From Gracilariopsis chorda (lineage: Eukaryota > Rhodophyta > Florideophyceae > Gracilariales > Gracilariaceae): a DNA stretch of 64,000 nucleotides. A model generated the notes under the pieces. It had not been told where the DNA came from. It did no database searches and saw only the letters and a list, made by a program, of their open reading frames with translations. The position numbers and the translations under genes are program-made. Location of the stretch: contig NBIV01000002.1 of assembly GCA_003194525.1 (NCBI GenBank), positions 186,001-250,000 on the forward strand, read 5' to 3'. Shown one piece after another: positions 22,111 to 31,472 of the stretch (position 1 is the first letter of the stretch; each line of letters opens with the position of its first letter).

Positions 22111-24285
22111 TTAGTTTTCCGCCTTCGGCGGTGGGTTGGTTTCCTCGACAACGAGTGCTTCATCCCGTTGACGGGGGTTTCTATCGGCATAAGCGGGGGT
22201 TGCAACGGATGGTTGCGTGATCTCCCGAATCGGGGTGTATGAAGCTTGCCCCGCACGCGGGGTCTGTGGTAGGGCGTGGGAAAAGTCCGTTTTAGCACGG
22301 AGGTAGGAAGCCGTCGGGACGGAACGTTTCTCCTCTGGAGTGAGGGCCTCATAATGTGCCACTACCTTGGCCATATCCTTCAGTGAACAAAGACACTGAG
22401 GTGAGGTATGGCCATGGGTATAGCACAGGTGGCATATGAGAGCCAACACCGCGACACGCGGATTATTATTCCGAGTATCGGAGAAGCGAACCGCAGGGCG
22501 GGTGTCAGTCCATCCAGGCCGTTGATAACGGGATTGACCGTTTGAAAACGGGAGTCGTTGGCGTTGAACCCGACTGTTACCACTGTACAAAACGGGGTCT
22601 TCCGTTCCCGTATCACGGGTCATCTCCGTCGTTGACGGCAAATCACTGGTGGGTATCGACACACCATCCCCCTGCACTAAATGCACGGTATCAAATCCCT
22701 GTCCAGGGTTCCCATCCGCGGTGAGCGGGAGAGAGGAAGCTTCGCTTTCCAGCAACAACGCCTTGGCGGATTTAGACCGATTGTTCGGAGTTCTTGCACG
22801 AAGTGCATCCCCTTCCGCTCGAGCGTGTTGGACCAGCTCGAGGTAGGTGATCCTCCGCTTGTCCTCCCGATAACGGGTAACTAAACTCCGGATTGCCGGG
22901 TCAAGACCATCGATGAACATGGTACTGCGCTCCCCAGCGGGGTATACGTTACCACATCTGTGGAAAGCCTTGTTAAGGCGCACCGAGTAATCGGTCTCGG
23001 TCTCTCCAGCACGCTGACGTGTATCTCGCAAAGCGAGGATAGCCTGCTGAATAGCGGTGTTGGTGGCGTAGGAGCGCAGAAGATACTGCACAGCCTCCGG
23101 CCAGCAAGTAACTCCTCCCTCGGAGGCGCGAGAAGATCCTCTGACAGAGATGTATTGGTCCTCCGCCACTCCCCGTAAGAAATACGGTAAAGCCAAATAG
23201 GCTTGTCCCTCATTCATACCGAGGATATCGGCCTCCGCTACAAAGCGGGATAGGAAATCCAGTACCAGGAATGGGTCCTCTTCAGTAAAATACTGGTTGC
23301 GGAGCGAGAGCTGCATTCGATTAATGCATTCTCGCACCTTTCCCGTACCACGGGGCGTACGTCCAAGTGACGAATCTTCGAGCCGGTAGTACCGGTATGA
23401 TAAAAGCTTCCGGTAATCCGGGTTTGTCGGTTTCAATTCCCGGAGACCGGGGTGTCTTCTCCCCTTCTGGCGGGTTCGGACCACACCTTCAGTGGCCGAT
23501 GACCGCTTCGAGCGGGAGGAGTAGCCTCGCTTCTCGTCCTCCGAGTCGGAGTCCGAGGAGCTCGAGCTAACCGAATGGTTTTGGGATGAGTTCGACGATG
23601 TCGAAGAATCGGAGTCCGAATATTTTCGGTGGTGTTTCCGTCGATGACGGCGTTTCTTCTTCCCAGAAAGCTGGTCGTTGTGCGATGCCTCGTTTACCGG
23701 ATCACCCGGGGATGGTTTGTACATGAAGACGAACTGCTCCAGCGTCTCCAGGTGGGCACCAATCCGATCAAATCGGGCTTCAACTCCTTCGATGAAGGCG
23801 GCGGGTTGTCCCAAACTCTCCAACACGGAGTTGACGTCAGACCGTAAAATACGGAGTTCCTCGGCGACCTCCTTTACGGGGGTTGCCGAGACCACCTCTT
23901 GGAGGGATTTTAGTTCCCCTACAAGGGTGTCATGGGCGGTCCACAGAGCGCAGACCTGGGATTCCAGGGAAGTCCCCTGGAGGGTGTTATCGCCCGTTCC
24001 ACGGGGGCTTGAAGCCGCGACAGCGGGAGCAGGCCGGGGTGCCTGGGGCACTGCGGCAACAGCCAGATTCGATGCTGCATTCCCCTGCGGGGGTGATAAC
24101 GAGGGCAAAAGGAGGTTCCGGGGTTCCCGGTCGAGGGTATCATTCCGCGATGAAGCGGCGCCAGCACGGCTGGAACTTGTCCGTATGGGGATACGGGGTA
24201 CGAACCGAACTTCGGAAGTGTCCGCGTTGTCGCGGGAGCGACTACGCGTAACCACTGGCTCCGCCTCGGAGGGATTTCTCGACAT
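22111..24285 (-). other. gag of the chromovirus (724 codons, open)
   Basis: The frame is open over its full length. The N-terminal part is Ser/Arg/Pro-rich. About residues 110-190 could form a coiled coil. Residues about 205-262 are a basic stretch (KKKRRHRRKHHRK) followed by a Ser/Asp and Arg/Ser-rich tract that looks like an RS domain. The gag/capsid-like helical core lies around residues 290-520. A single CCHC zinc knuckle (CHLCYTHGHTSPQC) near residue 615 would bind the RNA. Gag would form the cytoplasmic particle in which reverse transcription takes place. Confidence 0.9.
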
Positions 24286-24364
24286 GAGAAAATACCGTTA
24301 CGACGGGAAGCGATCACGGAACTTCCGATGAATGAAAACAAACCTCGTAAGAGGGAAAAAAAAC

Positions 24365-24385
24365 CGATTCTAGGTCGGGAGACCA
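24365..24385 (-). other. Primer binding site
   Basis: On the minus strand, three bases after the 5' LTR, TGGTCTCCCGACCTAGAATCG is complementary to a tRNA 3' end. Read as a tRNA it gives CCA, discriminator A, a 7-base acceptor strand, a 5-base T-stem and most of a T-loop with C56 and A58 in place. The identical 21-mer follows the LTR of the other copy at 58836-58856. I cannot name the amino-acid specificity. Confidence 0.85.
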
Positions 24386-24388
24386 CTT

Positions 24389-25213
24389 TGTGGTGCAATG
24401 CCCCAAAGGGGAAAAACACCGAAAGACGTTCGGGATCTTCCTCTCACGAGGTGAACCCAGTTGGGTAGAGCCCTCCCAGAGGTGTCACGGCGAAGCCGGT
24501 TTGTAAGACCAGGGACACCTGTCGCGACTCGTGCAGGGAGGTGAAGGCGAAGAATCGGTATCCGCGTGAGCGGGGTGTGGTCCTCACTAGAGGTATGTTT
24601 CCACGTAAGTGGGGGTGTGTGAGCGGATGCGCACATGAGGGCCGCGGATAGCGGGAGGTGCTACCCTAAAAAGGGTAAAAAGGAAGGGCGAAGAGGAGAA
24701 AAAGAGGGCGAAGTGAGTCGCGAGAGCGACGGGGACGAACGGCGATGCCGGTAACAATATCCCTATACAGGGCGAAACACCAATGCAATTGGAACAATTA
24801 TACTCCCAGTGATGGGTCCCTTTAGATGTGCAAGGGGCTTAGGTGTCCCGTGGTTTACGGCGTTTCCCTCCAAGGAGGAGTAGAGTACGCGCGCAAGCGG
24901 CAACAACTAGAGCCAATTCCCCAGGTTGGGGTCCCTTGTTGGGGAAGGTTTACTGGTGCGACGGCAGTGCGCCGTCCCACTAAGTACTAGCTTCCCAGAA
25001 ATGGGTGTGAAAATAATAAATATTATTAACTAAAATACTCCACATTTCGTGGCAACTTCCACTACTGTGGCCAACCGCCAATTGACCCAAAACCGTGTCC
25101 CACGTGTCCATATCCACCATAGTGGGGCGTAATTCATATACACACTACACAACCGATAATATCGGGAAAGCGTTCAAGTACCCAGAATCCCTGCCTGAGG
25201 GCGTTGCACTTCA
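24389..25213 (-). repeat. 5' LTR of the chromovirus
   Basis: 825 bp, about 99 percent identical to the 3' LTR, with the same ends. It is followed by GCCTT, the right copy of the target duplication. At least 20 micro-hairpins with stems of 4 bp or more can be read in it. Confidence 0.95.
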
Positions 25214-25218
25214 GCCTT

Positions 25219-25727
25219 GCAGGCATGCCTGCCCTTGCTTCCGGTCGGACACGTGTATCCCGTCCCAACAGTCCCCAGGTGCACCGTGCCGGTCAGGTGC
25301 ACTCTTGCCATATGTCCCCCGTCCGGTCACCCACGTCATCGCGCATCGGTGATCGCTGTCGCCCGTCATGTTCTGACGCCCGTACGGTCGTTGTACCACA
25401 GCGGGTGGGCAGACGAAGCACGAGGTGTTGTGCTAGGGGCAGAAGAAACGCTTCTCGAAGGGGGCAGTGGGCTTCCAGGACGAACCAGGGGGGTCGCCAT
25501 GTCTGGTAGTTTGAAAGCAGTGAGCCGGGAGAGGGGGCGCCCACTGTTTGGCGGGACGGACTTCTCCCTTTTGGTACTGAGACGGAGGGTGCTGTACAGG
25601 ATGTTTTTTCCTATTTCGCAGAGAGGCTCTCCAAGGGAAAAATGAGATAGGTTCAGAATCAAATTGCGCCTTAGTTTCCTGACGTGTGCAACGTTTCCCG
25701 CAAAATCAATCTCATGTGAAAATCACG
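25219..25727. other. Flank right of the chromovirus, no gene supported
   Basis: A GC-rich stretch with an open frame at 25217-25645 that shows no recognisable motif. Its composition and lack of homology to anything else in the window make it a weak candidate, so I do not call it. Confidence 0.4.
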
Positions 25728-26419
25728 AGGTTTGCGTAATCCCTGTAATGCTGCGACCGTTGGTGGCGTTCGTAGAAATTGCCAAGCATCCTGTGAGTGT
25801 CATTTTGCACGATTTCACGACACCAGACGACAACAGCCCTTTTTGTACCATTCTTTGCCGGAAAGTAGATGGAAAATATACTCGTAGCTCGAGCGTACCA
25901 GCACTGCCGTGCAATGCTAATAGATAGTAGACCAAAACGATTAATAGCAACGTGATTTCTAAGGCAACAGGCGCAAGAAAAGGAAGGCATCGACTAAGGC
26001 AAGGCGGAAATATGTGATGATAAAACCGTACATAGGACAGCAGCCTACTAGCAGCGGTAAAAAAGAACAAAGGTAACAACAGATGCGCAACAAGAACCTT
26101 AGGTCTAACGCAATATGGATACAAACGTCTGCACTGAACACACGAGACCGAAAGCTTTATTCTGGGAAATGGCTTGGAGCAAATTAATACGACGGCCAAT
26201 TTCGTAACAGACCAAAACAGCGGAGTCACGCACGATTTTCAAGAGATCAAGCTTCACGGCTATGGAGAAATAATGGGGTAGAGTAGTGTTAGTGGCAAGA
26301 AGGAGCAGACATCTCTAAAAGAAGGGGGGGTAGCCAGAGGAAGAAGAGGTGGCTGGGCCTGAGCTGGCTTCGAGACCGCTGACCCCGGGGTTTTGTAGAC
26401 AATTAGGCTAGGCGTTTAT

Positions 26420-28051
26420 TGTATTGAAACGCCCAAAAGCGTGAGTGCACTGAAAGACGTTCGGAATCTTTCCTCAGTAGAGGTGGTCCCAGTTGGGTAG
26501 AGCCCTCCCAGTAATGGCACGATTATGCCGAGTTGCAAGGCCGAGGCCACCCGTCACGACTTGCGCAGGGAGGTTGAGATAAGAATCAGGTATCTGCAGA
26601 AGCGGTGTGTTGGGGTGGTCATCCTCTAGAGAGGTGAGGTCTCCACGTTAGCGGCAGGTGCGAACACGAGCCATGGGTAGCAGGAAAGCAACTCTGTAAA
26701 GGGAAAAGAAAGGGGGAGCTGAGCTACGAGTGTCGTGACAAAGACTAACGGCAGTGCCGGTAAATAAACCTTATACAAGGCGAACAAGAAAACAGTTGGA
26801 ATAAACATCCAAACAATTAGGTCCTTTAGATAGGCAGGGCGGTTAAAATTTCCGTATGCTACGGTGATTCCCTTCAAGGAGGAGTAGAGAACACACGAAG
26901 GCGATGAGGTCTAGAGCCAAATCCCCAGGTTGGGGTCCCTTGTTGGGGAAGGTTTACTGGTGCGACGGCAGTGCGCCGCGCACTAACTACGAAGCATCCC
27001 AGAAATGGGTGTAAAAATAACAAATAGAATTAAATAAACTACTCCACTTTGGTGGTTCATGCCCACTGCTGTGGCCAACCGCCACTTGACTCTTCCGTCT
27101 CCCACGCGTAAAATCCACTATTAGTGGTCGTAGTTCATGCAATGACTACATAACCGAAACGTTCGGGAAATCTGTGGTGCAATGCCCCAAAGGGGAAAAA
27201 CACCGAAAGACGTCCGGGATCTTCCTCTCACGAGGTGAACCCAGTTGGATAGAGCCCTCCCAGAGGTGTCACGGCGAAGCCGGTTTGTAAGACCAGGGAC
27301 ACCTGTCGCGACTTGGGCAGGGAGGTGAAGGCGAAGAATCGGTATCCGCGTGAGCGGGGCGTGATCCTCAGTAGAGGTATGCTTCCACGTAAGTGGGGAA
27401 TTGTGAGCAGGTGCACACAGAAGAGCCGCGGGTAGCGGGATGTACTACCCTGAAAGGGGGAAAGGAGCAGAGTGAAGGGAAAGGAGGAAGAGTGGGCGAG
27501 GGTGAGTCTCGAGAGCGACGAACAAATACGGCAATGCCGGTGGACAGGACTCCCTATACAGGGCTAGACACCAATGTTATTGGAACCATTATACTCCCAA
27601 GGATGGGGCTCTTTAGATGTGCAAGGGGCTTAGATGTCCCGTGGTTTACGGCGTTTCCCTCCTTGGAGGAGTAGAGCACGGGCGAAAGCGGTAACAACTA
27701 GAGCCAATTCCCCAGGTTGGGGTCTCTTGTTGGGGAAGGTTTATTGGTGCGACGGCAGCGTGCCGTCGCACTAAGTACTAGCTTCCCAGCAATGGGTGTG
27801 AAAATAATAAATAAAATCAACTAAAATACTCCACATTTCGTGGCAACATCCACTACTGTGGCCAACCGCCAACTGACCCAAAACCGTGTCCCCCGTGTCC
27901 ATAGCCACCATTTTGAGGCGTGATTAATATGCACACTACACAACCGATAATATCAGGAAAACGATCAAGTACCAAGAATCCCTCCCTGAGGGCGTTGCAC
28001 TTCAAAATCAACTAATTACCAAGAATCCCTCCCTGAGGGCATTGCACTTCA
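26420..28051 (-). mobile_element. Old solo LTR interrupted by a younger LTR
   Basis: 26420-27172 and 28005-28051 together correspond to one diverged LTR of the chromovirus family: the start TGTATTGAAACGCCC corresponds to TGTGGTGCAATGCC, and the end is GCATTGCACTTCA. The flanks TTTAT and GCTAT match only partly, so a target duplication is not clear; great age or a recombination with loss of flanking sequence would explain that. It is broken by one nested insertion and by many substitutions. Confidence 0.8.
27173..28004 (-). mobile_element. Younger solo LTR nested in the old LTR
   Basis: 832 bp with the family ends TGTGGTGCAATGCCCC and GTTGCACTTCA, flanked on both sides by AAATC (27168-27172 and 28005-28009), a perfect 5-bp target duplication. 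No internal region remains, so it arose by LTR-LTR recombination. It is closer to the LTRs of the complete element than its host LTR is. Confidence 0.92.
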
Positions 28052-28324
28052 GCTATAGATGGATTCCCATCCTGCATCAACTGGTTTGATTGGTCTGAGG
28101 ATTTGCTATTGGCAGTAGAGGAGATATTTCGTCGTAGTTCTGAAAAGGAAACGACGATGGAGGTCACGAATGCCAAGGTCGATGATTTAATTGCTCAAGC
28201 GCCCACTCTGTATGTGCGCGGGCTGTTGCATGGTATGTTATTCGCTTCGAAGTGTTATAGTTTGAACAATGTTGCTCCGATTCATTCCCTCCTGTCCGTT
28301 ACGGATACTCTCTTAGACAAATAA
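28052..28324 (+). pseudogene. Unknown small-ORF family, copy c (C-terminal half)
   Basis: The frame encodes DWSEDLLLAVEEIFRRSSEK, then VDDLIAQAPTLYVRGLLHGM and NNVAPIHSLLSVTDTLLDK before a stop at 28322-28324. This is the best-preserved C-terminus of the family and shows where the other copies should end. The N-terminal half is lost at the junction with the LTR. Confidence 0.6.
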
Positions 28325-28401
28325 ACATCTTCTTCTTGCATTACGCCAGACTAGCAGTGGCAGTTGGGAGTGAAACAGCAGCCGGCGGCGTGGGGTGGGG
28401 C

Positions 28402-28747
28402 TTAGAACTTCTTCACAGCTCGCTGCGAGGAAGCGGACTTCGAGGCTTGGGAGCGAGTGCAGGATGGGCACATGAGGGACAAGTCGATGTGCACTGGTTG
28501 TTGTTGTTGTTGCTGTTGTTGTTGCTGTTGATGACGTTGATGATGCTGATGATGCTGCTGTTGCATAGCGTCCTCACTGCATTTCAACTTGGCCCTAAGA
28601 GCATCACTCTGCGTGTGGTCATCATCGTCGCCGCCCCTGGTGCCATTGATCATGCGCGATCCCGCGAAGTGGCACGTTTTGCAAGCTTGTTGTTTTCGTG
28701 CAACCCTATCACTGCTGGCCCATGCTCGTGCATGTTGTGCTGCAGGC
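28402..28747 (-). pseudogene. Relic of a Cys-rich protein with a polyglutamine insert
   Basis: A minus-strand frame without a convincing start reads HARAWASSDRVARKQQACKTC, then an acidic stretch GGDDDDHTQSD, then a His/Gln tract of about 25 residues, then PVHIDLSLMCPSCTRSQ and a stop at 28402. Two CxxC pairs flank the glutamine tract, as if a zinc ribbon had been split by repeat expansion. The C-terminal zinc finger of piggyBac-type transposases has a loosely similar R-x-C-x-x-C ... CPSC pattern, but the match is weak. No upstream catalytic domain is visible. Confidence 0.25.
28496..28563 (+). repeat. Trinucleotide microsatellite (TTG/CTG/ATG)
   Basis: About 68 bases of mixed TTG, CTG, ATG and ACG triplets. 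On the minus strand they encode the Gln/His tract of the relic above. Confidence 0.85.
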
Positions 28748-29156
28748 TGCCGTTAAGAAACTGAGAACGAGCGTGCTCGCGGCTGCTTCAGTAGGCGCTG
28801 CCGTTGGATGCGTGCCGCGCTGCGCCTCCCTCGCTTGCAGCAACGGCGGCGGCAGCCTACGTGCGTACTCGCCGCCACTCCAGTATGCGCTGCCGTTGGA
28901 CGCGTGGGGCACGACGGGGGCACCGGGTCGGAAGCGGAGAGAAGGCGCCCATGGTGTAAGCGGCGAAGGGGAATTAGGACTTACAATGAGTTCACATGTC
29001 ATATGGACTCAACCCCCTCCCGTCCTTTTCCACCTAAGGATACAGAAAGGAGGGGGATGCGTGACACATGCCCCCCCATCTCGTGCTTCAAGTGGAAAAT
29101 GCGAGAAGGGGTGGAGTTGAAGTGAGATTTGATCTCATTTTAAGGACCATCCCTCT

Positions 29157-29250
29157 CTCGCCGCTTCCGGCCCCACGTCCTCTCGCCGCTTCCTTCCCCC
29201 AGTGCCCTTTCGCCGCTTCCTTCCCCAGGCACCCTCTCGCCACTTCCGGC
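29157..29250 (+). repeat. Minisatellite, about 26-bp unit, nearly four copies
   Basis: The motif TCTCGCCGCTTCC recurs at about 26-27-bp spacing with variable pyrimidine-rich filler. It lies in a GC-rich stretch (28750-29430) where I see no gene. Confidence 0.8.
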
Positions 29251-29429
29251 GCCCTCTGCCGCGCTGCGCCTAAGTTCCAGCACCCGGCTCGCCAGCCATA
29301 GAAACAGTCTCCGCCTTCCCAGCACCAAACCGCTTCCACCTCAACCACCCCAGGGCTAGTAGTATCCCCGCCGCGCCTGCCACGGAGAACAAAAGGTAGA
29401 AGAAGATTTTTAACCAAAAACAGGGGTAC

Positions 29430-29851
29430 TTAACCATTGAGACGCTTGTCTATAGTAGGGAGAAGAAAATGGATAGGAGTGGGGTTTTGCGGCCAATGGA
29501 AGTTTTAAGCAAGGACCACATTGTGCATCAGCCCACGCACATAAACGTTTGGTACTCAGGATATGAGATCATTCAAGATTGTAACAACGTCTTCCATCTT
29601 CAACTCATTCTTCGGAACACAGCGTAAAATATTCTCTAGTTCGAGCAGTAACAACAAAGAAAATCCAAAGCCCTAACACTATCTGGGACTTGTTCCGTTG
29701 CCCTTTGCGTGTTACACGGGGGTGAAAGCGACGGAAAATCATCTTCCTCTGCTTCCATCTCTACTAAATTACTGTACTGAACCGAATGGCTCGACAAGCT
29801 GGAATCGTCTGAGAGCCGTTGAATAATGGAGGTTGCGTCTGGCCTGGACAT
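29430..29851 (-). pseudogene. Unknown small-ORF family, copy d
   Basis: The ATG at 29851 opens MSRPDATSIIQRLSDDSSLS, continued by VEMEAEEDDF and VPDSVRALDFLC. The rest of the family pattern (a VYVRGLMHN block and PIHFLLPTIDKRLNG) follows in shifted frames to a stop at 29430. It is interrupted at least twice. This copy and copy b define the likely family start. Confidence 0.55.
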
Positions 29852-29900
29852 GGTGAGGTGGCTTGAACAATATTTTTGGAATTGTTCGGGGCCCTCACCA

Positions 29901-29913
29901 AATAATATATAGA
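29901..29913 (-). promoter_or_regulatory. TATA-like element before the small ORF of unit d
   Basis: TCTATATATTATT on the minus strand lies about 50-60 bases upstream of the ATG at 29851. A similar AT-rich motif stands at the corresponding place in units a and b. Confidence 0.4.
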
Positions 29914-30655
29914 CAAAACATACCCTGAGAGGTATAATAACTTTTGCCAAGTTGGTCCGTCATGGCAAAGATGTGTCCCATGACGGGTTATTATGAGTTG
30001 TTGCTTTGACAAAGTATTCATAGCTAGAGATCATGCGCCTCACCTAATGGTCTCCGAACCCTGGGGTCAGTGAATTCCAAGCCAACTCATGCCAGACTAT
30101 CTCTTCTTTCTTTGGCAAACCCCAGCTTCTCTTAGAGCTTTCTGCTTTTCTCTGTAACCAACACTACTTTAATTCAATTTCCCTCCATAATAGTGCAGCT
30201 TGGTCTCTTTCACATCGTTAGTGACTCAGCTGTTTCGTTCTGTTATGATATCGGCCGGCGTATTAGTTTTCTCCAAGCAATTTACCATACCAGAGCTGTT
30301 AGATTTGTGTGTTTAGTGCAGACGTTTGTATCCATATTGCGCTAGACGTAAGGTTTTCGTTGCGCATTTGTTGTTACCTTTTTTTTCCTTTAGCGCTGCT
30401 AGTGGGCTGCTGTTTTATGTACGGTTTTATCATCACCTATTTCCGCCTTCCCATAGTTGACGCCGTGCTTTTCTTGTGCTTGTCGCCGCAGTACTCACGT
30501 TGCTATTGATCGTTTTCGGTCTACTATCTATTGGCATTGCACGGAAGTGCAGGTACTTTCGACCTACGAATACATTTTCCATCTACTTTCCGGCAAAGAA
30601 GGGTATAAAAAGAGCTGTTGTCGTCCAATGTCGTGAAATCTTGCAACATGAGACT

Positions 30656-31472
30656 CACAGTATTGCTAATGGACGCTTCTGGAGCATAGTTGTACGAGAA
30701 GATGTTCTTGCGATGGTGCAGCCAAGCTCTGGATTGTGCATGGAAGCCTTACAACAGCGATTATGTTTCACATGGTAACTTCCATACGTGTTCCATGCTT
30801 TGCCTGACCTCCGTCGAAGCCAATTCTGTTGCTAAATTCTATTGATGCAAGCTATCTTTTCTGAAGAACTACTGTGTAACTTCAAATCCTGAGATACATT
30901 ACATGACTCAGCGTATCATAAGCATTGTTGCACATGATGTGTACGTAAGAAAAAAGACTTCTATAATCCTTTATCCTCAATTGAACAACATAAATCACGT
31001 TTCATTACACTTTTGACCAGAGTGCGTCTGAGTGTAGTGAACTGGAGTGGCCGCGGCAGGACTGCATCCCGAAGTCACAGTCTTCTGTAAAATATACTTA
31101 CGGTGGTTACCAGTTGAGCTGTGGCCGCTCATGTGCTCGCCCAGGGTGGTGTTGGAGAACTGATGGTATCTTCGATTTGGAGCGCGCTGACACTACACTC
31201 AGGGATGAATTGTTTTGCCAATCAAACAACGATCATGTTCTCGTTCACTCTTGTTCAAGCATGTCAAGAACGACTCTGATAGGAACGACAAAGCATTTCT
31301 GACATCAATTAAAGAAGTTCGACGATATCTCTGTCTGAAGTTAAGACTCTTAACCGCGATTACCTTTGATATGCTCGGGGGTTTGACCACTTCGAGAACC
31401 TGCTCGGCACACACGACTTCAAAAATGGTTGCAGCCATCTTGGAATTGCTGCCTCTCTGTTGTATGTATGTA
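30656..31472. other. Intergenic sequence, no gene supported
   Basis: An 79-codon minus-strand frame at 31199-31438 has no recognisable motif. The TA at 31471-31472 is the left target dinucleotide of the adjacent Tc1 element. Confidence 0.4.

Larger units (their letters stand above)
13667..25213 (-). mobile_element. Ty3/gypsy chromovirus, near-complete provirus (11,547 bp)
   Basis: Two 825-bp LTRs flank an internal region with gag and pol on the minus strand. The insertion is bounded by the 5-bp target duplication GCCTT (13662-13666 and 25214-25218). The domain order protease, reverse transcriptase, RNase H, integrase, and a C-terminal chromodomain identify a Metaviridae chromovirus. The two LTRs differ at about 8 of 825 positions by eye (about 1 percent), so the insertion is recent. 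Structurally it looks whole, but its reading frames have about four breaks, so it is probably not autonomous. It also carries a large ORF on the opposite strand next to the 3' LTR. A second copy of the same family lies at 58004-64000. Confidence 0.95.
25728..28333 (+). repeat. Dispersed repeat unit c, split by LTR insertions
   Basis: The left part (about 25728-26419) matches the end block of units a and d in reverse orientation, about 88 percent identical to unit d by eye over 350 bp, and then the GC-rich stretch shared with unit b up to TTTTGTAGACAATT. The right part (28052-28333) is the C-terminal half of the small ORF. Between them sit an old LTR and a younger LTR nested in it. The 290 or so bases that in unit b separate GTAAACAATT from the ORF, plus the first half of the ORF, are missing, so more than a simple insertion happened here. 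Confidence 0.65.
29430..30655 (-). repeat. Dispersed repeat unit d
   Basis: The most complete unit: small ORF (29430-29851), TATA-like upstream sequence (29901-29913), a middle block shared with unit a (29940-30290) and an end block (30300-30655) shared with units a and c. In the end block a plus-strand frame starting MFSADVCIHIALD at 30309 is also open in unit c (26141 leftwards), but in unit a it soon hits a stop, so coding there is doubtful. Confidence 0.65.

Noticed and set aside
24365-24385. The tRNA-like 3' end considered as a tRNA gene
   Set aside because: Only the acceptor/T-arm part is present and it sits exactly at the primer-site position after the LTR, so it is a primer binding site.
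24739-24830. Clusters of short palindromes considered as CRISPR-like repeats
   Set aside because: The hairpins differ in sequence and there are no repeated units with spacers; this is a eukaryotic LTR.
25217-25645. A 142-codon ORF right of the chromovirus
   Set aside because: Proline/arginine-rich translation of GC-rich DNA without any domain; shadow frames on the other strand are equally long.
29088-29417. A 109-codon minus-strand ORF
   Set aside because: It is the translation of the 26-bp minisatellite and surrounding GC-rich sequence.
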